Shown: positions 18,520-27,267 of the stretch, piece by piece
How the letters are laid out: each line of letters starts with the position of its first letter
Position numbering within the stretch: the stretch's first letter is position 1
Origin: Achromobacter spanius
GTDB lineage: Bacteria; Pseudomonadota; Gammaproteobacteria; Burkholderiales; Burkholderiaceae_B
DNA: 64,000 nucleotides
NCBI RefSeq assembly: GCF_003994415.1
Contig: NZ_CP034689.1
Coordinates: 2,914,001-2,978,000, forward strand
Direction: 5' to 3'
Translations under genes and position numbers: made by a program
Notes under the pieces: model-generated
What the model was told of the DNA's origin: nothing
What the model saw: the letters and a program-made list of their open reading frames with translations, nothing else
The model's database searches: none

Positions 18520-19059
18520 ATGACTTCCCGTATCAACACGCCCGCCGCCGCTAGCGCCTCCGGTGAAACCGCCGACGTTTTCGCCGCTATCCGCAAAGCG
18601 GTGGGCATGGTCCCTAATGCCTATGCCGCCATTGGCGCCTTGAATACGCCCGCACTTAAGGCGATGCTATCCGCCGACGCGGTGCTGGCGCAAGGCGTCC
18701 TGTCCGCGCAGGACCGCGAAACCATCAAGTTGGTGGTGAGCGCGATTGCCGGTTGTGACTACTGCGTCGCTGCACACAGCCTGGCGGGCAAGGCATCCGG
18801 CCTGCCCGTGGACACCGTGCGCGCCATCAGGGCGCTGCAGCCGACCGGCGATGCAAAGCGCGATGCGCTGATCCAATTTGTCCGGCACCTTCAAGAAGGC
18901 CGAGGCACCCTCGACGCCGAGCAATTCACGGCCTTGCGCGCGGCGGGTTATCCGGACGAGGCCGTCGTGGATATCGCATTGGCCATCGCCGTCATCACGT
19001 TCACGAACGTGTTCAATCGTGCGAATGACACCGTGGTGGACTTTCCAGAACTGAAGTGA
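18520..19059 (+). CDS. Carboxymuconolactone decarboxylase / AhpD-like protein
   Basis: 179 residues with the AhpD-type redox motif C-D-Y-C followed by AAHS (CDYCVAAHSLAGKA), typical of alkylhydroperoxidase-like members of the CMD family. The chosen ATG follows GAAAGGA at 18504-18510; an upstream in-frame ATG at 18448 overlaps the MFS stop region and lacks an RBS. Together with the adjacent SDR, exporter and GlxA-type regulator it suggests a small oxidative or electrophile-stress unit. Confidence 0.88.
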   Translation: MTSRINTPAAASASGETADVFAAIRKAVGMVPNAYAAIGALNTPALKAMLSADAVLAQGVLSAQDRETIKLVVSAIAGCDYCVAAHSLAGKASGLPVDTVRAIRALQPTGDAKRDALIQFVRHLQEGRGTLDAEQFTALRAAGYPDEAVVDIALAIAVITFTNVFNRANDTVVDFPELK

Positions 19060-19210
19060 TGGGAGTGACGGGGGAAGGGGAGCAGTAAGGAGGGGCGGTC
19101 GGGTCGGGTCGATGACCGTTCCCGCCTCAAAGCGGGAGCAGCGCTGGGAAGCGCAGTGCAAGCTGACACGGCCACTGCAGCTTTACCCCCTTCGGGTACC
19201 CCCATCTCCT

Positions 19211-20074
19211 TCAAGCCTGTTCCGACATCGCTGCGCGCTCACGGAACCAGTGAGCCGTGGCCTCGTCAGCCGGAAAGAACGATTCGATCCGCAACTCGTG
19301 CACTGTCACGTCGTGCGGTGTGCCCATGGTGGCAATCGAAGTGAACAAGTTCAGCGCGACACCATCCTTGCGAATCTGCATCGGTAGGAAGGGCAGCGCA
19401 CGCGCATCCAGGTTGGCTACGCGGGTTGTTTCGCTGATCCCTGGCAACGCGGTCAATTCATCGAGCAAGTTCGCCGCCTCGCTCCCGAGGCCGTCGCTCA
19501 TCGCTTCACGCTGGATCCAATGCAGCAGATCAGCGCAGACGTCTTCCCAGTTCAGCAGGTGCTTGCGAACACCATTCGGATCGAGCATCAGTTTCAGCAC
19601 ATTGACGCCCTCGCTTGGCAAGGGGGCGCCGTTCGGCATTTCGAGCAGCCAGCGCATCATCATTGCCGCCGGCGCATTGGCCATCACGAGATTCCACAGC
19701 CGATCGACCACCAGCGCCGGATACGGGGCTTGCTGGGCCAGCATGAAGTCCAAGGCCTGCTTCACCGCGGACAGTTCCGGATCGGACAGGCGGCGTTCCC
19801 GGTAGGCCGGCGCATAGCCGGCCGCCAGCAGCATCACGTTGCGCTCGCGCAGCGGGATGTCGAGGACGATTCCAAGTTTCAGAACCATCTCGCGGCTCGC
19901 CTGCGAACGGCCGCTTTCAAGGAAGCTGATGTGTCGCTGCGAGATTCCGCTCTCGCTCGACAGCCGAAGCTGGGTATAGCCACGCTTGTCGCGCCAGTAG
20001 CGCAGTGCCGTGGCGAAATCGGCAAAGTAGCGGCTGTCGCGCTCACCCTGCCGGGCGTGGTCTTGTTGTTCCAT
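19211..20074 (-). CDS. XRE-family regulator with MmyB-like ligand domain
   Basis: 287 residues. Helix-turn-helix at about 20-70 (LRYWRDKRGYTQLRLSSESG, ISQRHISFLESGRSQASREM), then the MmyB-like C-terminal domain (NAPAAMMMRWLLE, WEDVCADLLHWIQREA) seen in regulators of flavoprotein and oxidoreductase genes. An in-frame GTG lies 9 codons upstream, but the ATG with GGAGA in front is preferred. The gene follows the SnoaL-like gene by 42 bases on the same strand and is probably co-transcribed with it. Confidence 0.88.
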   Translation of the reverse strand: MEQQDHARQGERDSRYFADFATALRYWRDKRGYTQLRLSSESGISQRHISFLESGRSQASREMVLKLGIVLDIPLRERNVMLLAAGYAPAYRERRLSDPELSAVKQALDFMLAQQAPYPALVVDRLWNLVMANAPAAMMMRWLLEMPNGAPLPSEGVNVLKLMLDPNGVRKHLLNWEDVCADLLHWIQREAMSDGLGSEAANLLDELTALPGISETTRVANLDARALPFLPMQIRKDGVALNLFTSIATMGTPHDVTVHELRIESFFPADEATAHWFRERAAMSEQA

Positions 20075-20116
20075 GCTATCTCCATGCTGACTAGCTGCCA
20101 CACGACACGTCCGGCT

Positions 20117-20497
20117 TCAAGAAGGCATTTTGTCAAGAAAGCCCGTGATCCGTTCGATGCGTCCGTCCGGCGCTACTACGGCAATATCGGTGCCAGCCGC
20201 CAGGTGTTCGGCATCCTCTGCACCAAGGGACCACGAAAAGCGAACGACGTCATGATGTCCATCCGGCGTTCCGGACACCTGAAAGCGTAAGCCGGCAAAT
20301 TGTGCTTGGGCGGCACTGATCATCGCATCAAGGCCATCGTGCCCAGCCGCCTGCATGATCGGGTCCAGATAACTGGCCTGCGCCGTAAAGGTCTGTTCGA
20401 TTAGCGTGCGGCGGCGTGCCGGATTGTTTTCGTTCCAAATGCCAACATATTGCTCGGCAATTTGGGCCGGGATGCTTGGACGGACATTTTCGCTCAT
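20117..20497 (-). CDS. SnoaL-like / NTF2-fold protein
   Basis: 126 residues with the SnoaL-like cone fold pattern: YVGIWNENNPARRRTLIEQ, ASYLDPIMQAAGHDGLDAMI, then VVRFSWSLGAED and IERITGFLDK. Such proteins act as isomerases, hydratases or ligand-binding domains and the exact reaction cannot be predicted. It is upstream of the XRE-type regulator and probably in the same transcript. Confidence 0.82.
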   Translation of the reverse strand: MSENVRPSIPAQIAEQYVGIWNENNPARRRTLIEQTFTAQASYLDPIMQAAGHDGLDAMISAAQAQFAGLRFQVSGTPDGHHDVVRFSWSLGAEDAEHLAAGTDIAVVAPDGRIERITGFLDKMPS

Positions 20498-20820
20498 GGG
20501 AATCTCCTTGGAAAAATGGTTTGGTTGCTGCGGACACGCATTGTCGAATGCGATAGCGTGATGTTGCTGCAGCGTGCGATCCCGGTCGATTACGTGCCAG
20601 GTAATAACGCTATTCCGCGCTTGACGTAGTCAGTGGCTGGCCCGGCAACCGGTAAGCCTCGGTCGTTCGCGCGATTGGAAGTACGCCAGCGGATGGCACA
20701 CGACGCGATTACCTCCGACGTCATCGACGCACGGGATCGCCCAGTCGACACTGGCATCACATCGCCGCAACACATTGCATGGTTGCGCAGCTATCAACAC
20801 CGTCACTTCAGGAGTCATTC
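20498..20820. other. Intergenic region between divergent genes
   Basis: About 320 bases between the minus-strand SnoaL-like gene and the plus-strand DUF1330 gene. Short frames occur on both strands but none has an RBS plus recognisable sequence. It presumably holds both promoters. No hairpin or repeat stood out. Confidence 0.5.
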
Positions 20821-21141
20821 ATGCCAGCTTATGCCGTCGCCATCATTTCCGAAACGCACCTGAACGACGAGATCCGCGCCTATCTCGAGCAAATCGACTC
20901 GACACTCCAGCCGTTCGCAGGCCAGTTCATCATCCACGGCGGGCCGTATCTTTCGTTGGAGAGCGAGCCAACGGCAGACCTGATCGTCGTCAAGTTTCCC
21001 GATCTGGAGCGTGCGTCGCGCTGGTATGAGTCACCGGCCTACCAAGCGATAAAACCATTAAGAGCGGCAAACAGCGTTGGGACAGTGTTTCTCGTCCAAG
21101 GTGTGCCGGAAGACCACCGCGCTACGGACATTCTTGCTTGA
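20821..21141 (+). CDS. DUF1330 family protein
   Basis: 106 residues with the ferredoxin-like dimeric alpha/beta barrel pattern of DUF1330: MPAYAVAIISETHLND, then FIIHGGPYLSLE, DLIVVKFPDLERASRWYESPAYQAIKPLR. The start is chosen at the ATG preceded by CAGGAG; the frame is open 14 codons further upstream without support. It stands alone; function unknown beyond the fold family. Confidence 0.85.
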   Translation: MPAYAVAIISETHLNDEIRAYLEQIDSTLQPFAGQFIIHGGPYLSLESEPTADLIVVKFPDLERASRWYESPAYQAIKPLRAANSVGTVFLVQGVPEDHRATDILA

Positions 21142-21314
21142 GTGGTGCACCAACTGTCTGATGGAGCTATATCGCGCACTGCTTGTTTGTGCGCTGGCGA
21201 GGCATTTAATAGTGCTCGATAAAGCCATCCCTGGCTACATCGTGTTCTTGGTACCTCAAAAGGGCCTGCTTCATGGCCTATTCTGTCCTTCGGTAAGGAA
21301 GGGGCGGAGCGCGG

Positions 21315-22193
21315 TTAAGGCTTCGTGGGGGCCTCTTCCGGAATGAAGTGACCGCTTGGCATGGACGCAAAGCGAGCGTCCTCGCACCACGCGTTCCAAA
21401 TCGCTTCAAGGTCGAAATGGCGTCCAGTCACGCCCGCGTCGCCCCAAAGGACAAGCGTGGGGCAGGCAATCTTGCGGCCCGCAGCCCGGTCCGCCGCGTC
21501 ATGCTCTCTGTCGATGCCAAAGCCCGCGCGGAAGCACTCGCACATCGCGAAGATGGAAGCTGGTTCCGTGGACCTTTCTAAATACACCGCTAGCGCGTCC
21601 TCGTTGTAGGGCACCGGCTTGTCACCGAGCCCAAAAAGAATCTGGCGCTGAAACGCCTCTGCGTCGCCTTCGATCAGGCGGTCGGGTTGCGGGTAAGGCT
21701 GGGTCAGGAAATAGAAATAAAAATAGTCCTGCGCGATCTCGGCCGTCGCGTTTTCGTAGAAGTCCAGTGCAGGCACAATGTCCATGACGCAGAGGCGTTC
21801 GATGGCGTGGGGATAATCCAGGGCCATGCGACGGGCAACCCGTGCTCCGCGGTCGTGGCCGACCAGCGAAAACCGCTTGAAACCCAATTCACGCATGACA
21901 GCGATCTGTTCAGCGGCCATGGTGCGCTTCGCGAAAGGGTTGGGCGACTGTCCTGCTTTTGGCTTGTGGCTCTCGCCCCGGCCCCGAATGTCGGTCAGCA
22001 CGACCGTGAAGCGGTCGGTCAGACTCGGTGCGATATCGTGCCAGCAGAGATGAGTCTGTGGATCGCCGTGCAACATCAGAAGGCCCGGGCCGGACCCGCC
22101 GACAAGTGCCAGGATTTTGTTGCCATCGATCTCGACGAACTGTCGTTTGAATCCAGGTAGTAGCTTTGCATCGGCCGCCTCAGAGATGTTCAC
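21315..22193 (-). CDS. Alpha/beta hydrolase related to fluoroacetate dehalogenase, C-terminus apparently frameshifted
   Basis: 292 residues. The nucleophile motif GHDRGARVA (Asp114, with Arg115 and Arg118), VMDIVP, and the C-terminal SGHFIPEEAP (His282) match the fluoroacetate dehalogenase subfamily. The halide pocket His, Trp and Tyr known from that family are replaced by Tyr, Phe and Phe (YFYFYFLTQP, CFRAGF). The frame stops right after EEAPTKP; the missing last helix (EALTALRPFLTEGQ) is readable in the next frame down to 21271, after a run of five C. Start GTG at 22193 has AAGGAG 7 bases upstream and overlaps the ArsR gene by 14 bases. Confidence 0.85.
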   Translation of the reverse strand: MNISEAADAKLLPGFKRQFVEIDGNKILALVGGSGPGLLMLHGDPQTHLCWHDIAPSLTDRFTVVLTDIRGRGESHKPKAGQSPNPFAKRTMAAEQIAVMRELGFKRFSLVGHDRGARVARRMALDYPHAIERLCVMDIVPALDFYENATAEIAQDYFYFYFLTQPYPQPDRLIEGDAEAFQRQILFGLGDKPVPYNEDALAVYLERSTEPASIFAMCECFRAGFGIDREHDAADRAAGRKIACPTLVLWGDAGVTGRHFDLEAIWNAWCEDARFASMPSGHFIPEEAPTKP

Positions 22194-22494
22194 GGAGCCA
22201 CTCCTTGTAAGCGGCAATGGCCGCCTCGTTGCGTTTGAAAAAGGCCCACCGGCCGATGCGATGGACCGTCACGAACTCCGCCCGGCGGAGCAACTCCAGA
22301 TGGCGGCTGACAGTGGGCTGCGCCATGCCCAGCTTCTCGGTCAGTAACGTGACGCAGACCCCGATCTCGCGTGGATCGCCGGTGACCTGATGGGAGAAGT
22401 GCTCGTGCGGCGTCCGCAACCAGTCGAGAATCGCCACGCGAGACTCGTTGGCAAGTGCCTTGGATTGTTCTATGGGATCTGTCATGCCGTACAT
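22180..22494 (-). CDS. ArsR-family winged-helix repressor
   Basis: 104 residues: KALANESRVAILDWL, then the recognition region KLGMAQPTVSRHLELLRRAEFV and a beta wing (VHRIGRWAFFKRN). No ArsR-type CxC metal motif is visible, so a metal-independent member is likely. It precedes and overlaps the hydrolase gene, so the pair is an operon, probably self-repressed. An AT-rich stretch just upstream (AGCAATATAGCTATATG) could contain the operator: TATAGCTATA is palindromic. Confidence 0.9.
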   Translation of the reverse strand: MYGMTDPIEQSKALANESRVAILDWLRTPHEHFSHQVTGDPREIGVCVTLLTEKLGMAQPTVSRHLELLRRAEFVTVHRIGRWAFFKRNEAAIAAYKEWLREHL

Positions 22495-22619
22495 TAAATA
22501 GCAATATAGCTATATGTCAATATCTGGCGGTAAATTTGAGTCGGGATGTTGGATCAGGAAATGCCAGGGGGCCATCATTGTTGCGACACGGGCGCCGTGC
22601 AACAGCCAGGCAATAAGGA

Positions 22620-22643
22620 GGCCCTGACCGTGAGGTCAGGGCC
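22620..22643 (-). terminator. Strong GC hairpin downstream of the SDR operon
   Basis: GGCCCTGACC, loop GTGA, GGTCAGGGCC: a perfect 10-bp stem lying 64 bases beyond the stop of the minus-strand SDR gene. After the hairpin the minus strand reads TCCTTATTG, a weak U-tract. Most likely the end of the acyl-CoA synthetase, DUF1254 and SDR transcript. Confidence 0.6.
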
Positions 22644-22707
22644 GAATTGATTGACGTAGAACCGACGCAAGAATTCCGCCTGCTCGTTCGCGGAAATCCC
22701 CGCCGCA

Positions 22708-23592
22708 TTATCTGCTGCTTCCCCCAGCCAACGCTTTAGCCACTTCATGCCTGGCTTGGTCCCAGCCCGAGGCCGGACTCATCTGGCCAGCCTGGTCCTG
22801 CACTTGTGCCAACTTTGCCGGCAGCGTAACGGCGGGATCGTTGCCGTCGGCGATATGAATGCCTTGCGTCATGGTGATCTGGGCGCTTTCGAAACTGCCG
22901 CCGCCCGCCAGAAGAATCATGCGTGTGGGAGCGTCCTCGCCCACCAAGGCCAACAGCGCGGTACTAACGCGTTCCGGCGTCATTACCGCCTGCGCCTCGG
23001 GCGGCAGCAGTCCTTCCGTCATGGCCGTGACCGCGCTGGGGGCAAGGCAGTTCACCCGCACATTTCTTGCGGCGCCTTCCAGCGCCAGCGTCTGCATCAG
23101 CCCCACCAGCGCCATCTTCGCCGCACCGTAGTTGGATTGGCCGAAGTTCCCATATAGCCCTGACGAAGAGGTCGTCATGATGATGCGGCCATAGTTCCGT
23201 TCACGCATTCCCGACCACACCGCCTTGGTGGCATGGACCGTCCCCATGACATGCACATCGAGTACCAGGCGGAATTCATCCAGCGACATCTTGGCGAAGC
23301 TACGGTCACGCAACACCCCGGCGTTGTTCACCAGGATATCCACCCGTCCGAACTCAGCGACGGCATGCGCAGCCATGGCTTCCATGTCTTCGTAACGGGT
23401 AACGTCGCCCTGATGCGCGATGGCCTGACCGCCTGCTCGACGAATTTCCTCGGCCACGGCCTGTGCGGATTCGCCCAGGTCATTCACAACGACCTGGGCG
23501 CCGTGACGCGCCAGCTCCAGCGCATGTGTGCGTCCCAGCCCGCTGCCTGCGCCGGTGACTATCGCCACCCGATTCTTCAAGAAGTTCGACAT
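22708..23592 (-). CDS. Short-chain dehydrogenase (hydroxyacyl-CoA dehydrogenase type)
   Basis: 294 residues: NAD motif TGAGSGLGRTHA, NNAGVLRDRSFAKM, and active site Ser with YGAAK (FGQSNYGAAKMAL). The GLGRTHALELARHGAQVVVNDLG start and the NNAGVLRDRSF segment are the pattern of the 3-hydroxyacyl-CoA dehydrogenase half of MFE-2-type enzymes. Last gene of a leftward operon with the DUF1254 and acyl-CoA synthetase genes, so it may oxidise a hydroxyacyl-CoA formed in that pathway. The start is chosen by family length; 29 further codons are open upstream. Confidence 0.88.
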   Translation of the reverse strand: MSNFLKNRVAIVTGAGSGLGRTHALELARHGAQVVVNDLGESAQAVAEEIRRAGGQAIAHQGDVTRYEDMEAMAAHAVAEFGRVDILVNNAGVLRDRSFAKMSLDEFRLVLDVHVMGTVHATKAVWSGMRERNYGRIIMTTSSSGLYGNFGQSNYGAAKMALVGLMQTLALEGAARNVRVNCLAPSAVTAMTEGLLPPEAQAVMTPERVSTALLALVGEDAPTRMILLAGGGSFESAQITMTQGIHIADGNDPAVTLPAKLAQVQDQAGQMSPASGWDQARHEVAKALAGGSSR

Positions 23593-23647
23593 TGCTTTCC
23601 CTTGCGCCGCGAAGATGACAAAGACATCTTTTGCATGGATTCTTCCC

Positions 23648-24916
23648 TCATGCCATACGCCGTACCGGCGGATAAGCAAACGTCCCTTCCAGGTGTGCGC
23701 GCGCTGGGGTATAGAGGCGCAATGTCAGGTAAAAGCCTTCACCCGCGGGCGCAGGCAGCCAGTTGTGCCCATGGCCGGGGTCGTCAGCTTGGATGCGTAT
23801 GCGCAGCCCGCCATCGGCGTCTTGCAGCAAACCCTGTGTACGGTCACCGATCGAATGACGGCCTATGGGGTTCGCGACCAGCAGGCAGTCGCTGCGCCGG
23901 TACAGGGTGATGGACCAAAAGGATGCCACCTGCGGCAAGCCGGATCGTGGAAAGTGCAATTCATAACGATGCGCCCCGCTCAAGGCCAGCCCCTGTTCAT
24001 CGACTTCCGCCATGATGTACATGGCTTCGTCGATACCCAAGGTGCCGATCCAGTTACGCGCGATGCGGGCTCGGGTAACGAAGTCGTCGCCGAAGTTGTC
24101 GCGCACGTTGACGGCGGTCGTCCAGCCGCCACCAAGTTCAGAAGACTGCGCGACGTCACGCAGTTCGGTGTATACGTCATCCAACGCCTGCTGAAGCAAC
24201 TCGGGCGCGATCGGCCAGGCGGGCAATGGATGCGCGGATGGATTGCGCGCCAGCATCGTGTCGACCACGCGCGCATACTCCTGTGCCTGGGGCACGCCGG
24301 CGCCTCGCTCGTCGATCAAGGTATCGATGCGTGAAAGCGCCGGCGTACCGTCCATGCGAAGTAGGGCGAAACGGTCTTGCAACGCATGGACTTCCGCCAG
24401 ATCTTGCGCCGTTGCATCCACCAGGATGCGGCCGATGACCCAGACATCATTGCTAGGAGCGCTGATTTCATGCATCCCCGTGGGCACGTTGCCGCGCCAG
24501 GCCGGCCCGTGCACGAAGAGTCGCTGCGCCTCGCACCCCGTCATGCGGCGGCCGGCGTAGGCCCAGGGGTTGGTCCAGGCGTCCAGAAAACCCAGTACCC
24601 AATAGCGCTGACCCATGGCCGGTACATCAATGACGACGGGGCCCTCGGATAGATCCAGCCAGGCATTGGTGAATAAGGTGTCATTGTTTGGCGTGACGAC
24701 CTCCTTGTCGTCCGGGCTCCGCAGGCGCCTCGTGTGGGTGAACTGATTCAGCCAGCGCATGCGTGATGAAGGGCTATCGCCGGCAAACCCCTGGGCCGGG
24801 TGTTTGCGCGCCGTGTTGGCGGCGCGCATGCGGGCCATCTCGAACAAGGGCAATGTGATCATGACGGCATGGCGAGCGGCCGCTTGCACGCTGGATGCTT
24901 CGATATCGTTGTTCAT
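23648..24916 (-). CDS. DUF1254/DUF1214 domain protein without signal peptide
   Basis: 422 residues. N-terminal DUF1254 region (about 40-170; VVTPNNDTLFTNAWLDLSEGPVVIDVP, RYWVLGFLDAWTNPWAY) and C-terminal DUF1214 region (about 300-405; FWSITLYRRSDCLLVANPIGRHSIGDRT). Most relatives I know carry an export signal; here the N-terminus MNNDIEASSVQAAARHAV has none. It lies 13 bases after the acyl-CoA synthetase gene. Function of the family is unknown; the context points to catabolism of a carboxylic acid. Confidence 0.85.
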   Translation of the reverse strand: MNNDIEASSVQAAARHAVMITLPLFEMARMRAANTARKHPAQGFAGDSPSSRMRWLNQFTHTRRLRSPDDKEVVTPNNDTLFTNAWLDLSEGPVVIDVPAMGQRYWVLGFLDAWTNPWAYAGRRMTGCEAQRLFVHGPAWRGNVPTGMHEISAPSNDVWVIGRILVDATAQDLAEVHALQDRFALLRMDGTPALSRIDTLIDERGAGVPQAQEYARVVDTMLARNPSAHPLPAWPIAPELLQQALDDVYTELRDVAQSSELGGGWTTAVNVRDNFGDDFVTRARIARNWIGTLGIDEAMYIMAEVDEQGLALSGAHRYELHFPRSGLPQVASFWSITLYRRSDCLLVANPIGRHSIGDRTQGLLQDADGGLRIRIQADDPGHGHNWLPAPAGEGFYLTLRLYTPARAHLEGTFAYPPVRRMA

Positions 24917-24929
24917 GGTCAAACGACTC

Positions 24930-27128
24930 TCAGAAAGAAGTGGAGGGCGCCAATGCCGGCGAGCTTGCGTTCGTTGCGGCTGGCGGAGCCGTCAGCAACA
25001 CGGCGTCAAGCGCCAGCGCGCCCTGGCCCGCGGGCAGTACGACAAACGGATTCAGTTCCACCGATTCAAGCGAGTCTCCCGCGGTCAGCGCAAAACGGGA
25101 CAAGCGGACGATGGCTTCGGCCAAGGCCTCGACGTCGCAGGGGGGCTTGCCCCGAAAACCTTGCAACAGCCTTGCGGTCTTGAGCTCACCGACCATCGCG
25201 CGGGCCTGATCGATATCGACGGGCGCCAGGCGGAACGTGACGTCGCCCAGCAGTTCGACCGTCACGCCGCCTGAACCCAGCATGACGACAACGCCCAATG
25301 CCGGGTCGCGCCGCGCGCCTAGAATGCATTCGACGCCGCCGCGCACCATGCGCGCGACCAGCACGCCATCTATCCGGGCGTTTGGCGCAAAGGACCGCGC
25401 CGCATCCAGGATGCGGGCATAGGCGGCAGCGGCTTCGTCCGCATCATGGATGTTGAGGACCACGCCGCCGACATCGCTCTTGTGCGTGATGTCTGCGGAA
25501 AGAACTTTCATTGCCACGGGGAAGCCCAGCGACTGCGCGCCGGCAATGACGTCGTCAGGGCTGTTCGCGCGATGAAACGGGACGATGGGGATACCGTGTG
25601 CCGCGAGCGTTCTCAGGGCATCGGCTTCGTTGTGAGCCCCGCGTCGCAAGGGACCAGGCGCGGCGCTGGCGTCTTCGGGCGCCGGCATCGCGGCCATGGC
25701 GTCAGACCATGGCGTTTCCGCGTCCGGGGGGCTGACGCGCTCTTGTTGGCGGATGAAGAACTGCATGGCGGCCATGACCCGCACCGCGCGCGCCGGATCG
25801 GTAAAGGACAGGCACCCAGCGGCTTCCAGCGCGCGTTGTTGCGCCGTGTCCGCCAGGGTGCTGAAGATGATCAAGCGTCCGGGAAAGTCGTTGCGCAGCG
25901 CCTGCGCCATCTGCTGCTGCAATATCCGCATGGCCGGCGTGGCCCCAAACGCGGCAAGGAATATCAGCAGGTTGCCGTGACCGGCTTCACCCAGCATGAT
26001 GCGCGCCGTGGCCTCCAGCAGATCCGGCTCGGCGGTGACCTGGCCGGTAATGTCCACCGGGTTATGGGTGGCCGCCAGCGGCACCCGGGCATGGATCATC
26101 GCTTGCGCGGCGGCAGGAAGCGCCGTGACCTCCAGTGCCGCGTCAGCGGCCTCGTCGGCCATCATGACTCCCACACCGCCGGACACCGTCAACAAGCCGA
26201 CCTGCTTGTTGGGTGGCAGCCCGGCCACCGCCAGCCCATGGGCAACGTCGAAGAACTCCTCGATAGTGCGGGCGCGATACGCGCCGTGTTGCCGGAAAAG
26301 GGCATCGAAAACCGCGTCGTCGCCCGCCAGCGCGGCGGTATGGGACGCCGCGGTCAAGGCGCCCAGTTCAGTCCGGCCCACCTTGACCACCACGACGGGT
26401 TTGCCCGCGGCCCGCGCCAGGTCGAGGGAATCTCTCAGCTTACGGCCATCCTTGCATCCTTCCAGGTAGGCCATGATCACCCGCGTGGCTGGATCGCGTG
26501 CCATCCATGCAATGCAATCGGCAACACCGATATCCGACTCGTTGCCGGTGGTGATCCAAGCCGACAGGCCCAGCCCGCGTTCGCGCGCCATCGCGTAGGC
26601 ATAGGCGCCAAAGGCGCCGCTCTGGCTGACGATACCGACGCAGCCCGACTCGTTCGCGCCGGTGGCAACCACGGGCGAAAAGGTGGCATAGACCGCCCGG
26701 GCCACATTCATGAAGCCCAGACAGTTCGGCCCCAGCACGCGTATGCCGGCGGCCTTGGCCCTGGCGGCAAACGCAGCCTGGGCCTGCTCGCCTTCCTTGC
26801 CCATCTCGGCGAAGCCAGCCGAGAACATGACGATATTCTTCACCCCGGCGGCGATGGCATCATCCAGCGCCGCGTCCACGCTGGATGCGGGAATGGCGAA
26901 AACGGCTAGATCGATGGAGGCTTCGACCGCCCGCAACGATGGATACGCGCGCCGGCCTTCGATCTGGTCCGCGCGGGCGTTGATGGGATAGATGGCGCCG
27001 TCGTAACCGTGCTCTACCAAATAGCGGACGGGCACGGCGCCGATCTTGGCGGGGCTGGAAGACGCACCCACGATCGCAATGGAACGGGGTGAGAGAAAAG
27101 AATCGAGGTCGGGCAACGTCATGGGCAT
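24930..27128 (-). CDS. NDP-forming acyl-CoA synthetase (acetate-CoA ligase family)
   Basis: 732 residues with fused alpha and beta parts: CoA-binding Rossmann domain (about 8-130; SIAIVGASSSPAKIG), succinyl-CoA-ligase-like domains (about 150-440) with the phospho-His segment ASHTAALAGDDAVFDALFRQHG, and an ATP-grasp domain (about 485-710; FPVAMKVLSADITHKSDVGGV). It makes an acyl-CoA from a free acid with ATP or GTP. First gene of a leftward operon with the DUF1254 and SDR genes. A LysR gene precedes it on the same strand. Two ATGs (27128, 27122) are possible starts. Confidence 0.92.
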   Translation of the reverse strand: MPMTLPDLDSFLSPRSIAIVGASSSPAKIGAVPVRYLVEHGYDGAIYPINARADQIEGRRAYPSLRAVEASIDLAVFAIPASSVDAALDDAIAAGVKNIVMFSAGFAEMGKEGEQAQAAFAARAKAAGIRVLGPNCLGFMNVARAVYATFSPVVATGANESGCVGIVSQSGAFGAYAYAMARERGLGLSAWITTGNESDIGVADCIAWMARDPATRVIMAYLEGCKDGRKLRDSLDLARAAGKPVVVVKVGRTELGALTAASHTAALAGDDAVFDALFRQHGAYRARTIEEFFDVAHGLAVAGLPPNKQVGLLTVSGGVGVMMADEAADAALEVTALPAAAQAMIHARVPLAATHNPVDITGQVTAEPDLLEATARIMLGEAGHGNLLIFLAAFGATPAMRILQQQMAQALRNDFPGRLIIFSTLADTAQQRALEAAGCLSFTDPARAVRVMAAMQFFIRQQERVSPPDAETPWSDAMAAMPAPEDASAAPGPLRRGAHNEADALRTLAAHGIPIVPFHRANSPDDVIAGAQSLGFPVAMKVLSADITHKSDVGGVVLNIHDADEAAAAYARILDAARSFAPNARIDGVLVARMVRGGVECILGARRDPALGVVVMLGSGGVTVELLGDVTFRLAPVDIDQARAMVGELKTARLLQGFRGKPPCDVEALAEAIVRLSRFALTAGDSLESVELNPFVVLPAGQGALALDAVLLTAPPAATNASSPALAPSTSF

Positions 27129-27267
27129 CCGATGGCTAAAAGCGGCGACTACCGTTAGCGCGATGACGTCATGTTTTGGCGCGCGGCAGGTCTCCGGGAA
27201 TAGGCAAAGATACCGGCCGCACTCTTATCAAACAAACTGTGATTTCTGAAGTTTCTATAAGCTAATC

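Noticed and set aside
19120..19165. Small hairpin CCCGC-CTCAAA-GCGGG as a terminator after the CMD gene
   Set aside because: Only a 5-bp stem and no T-run follows.
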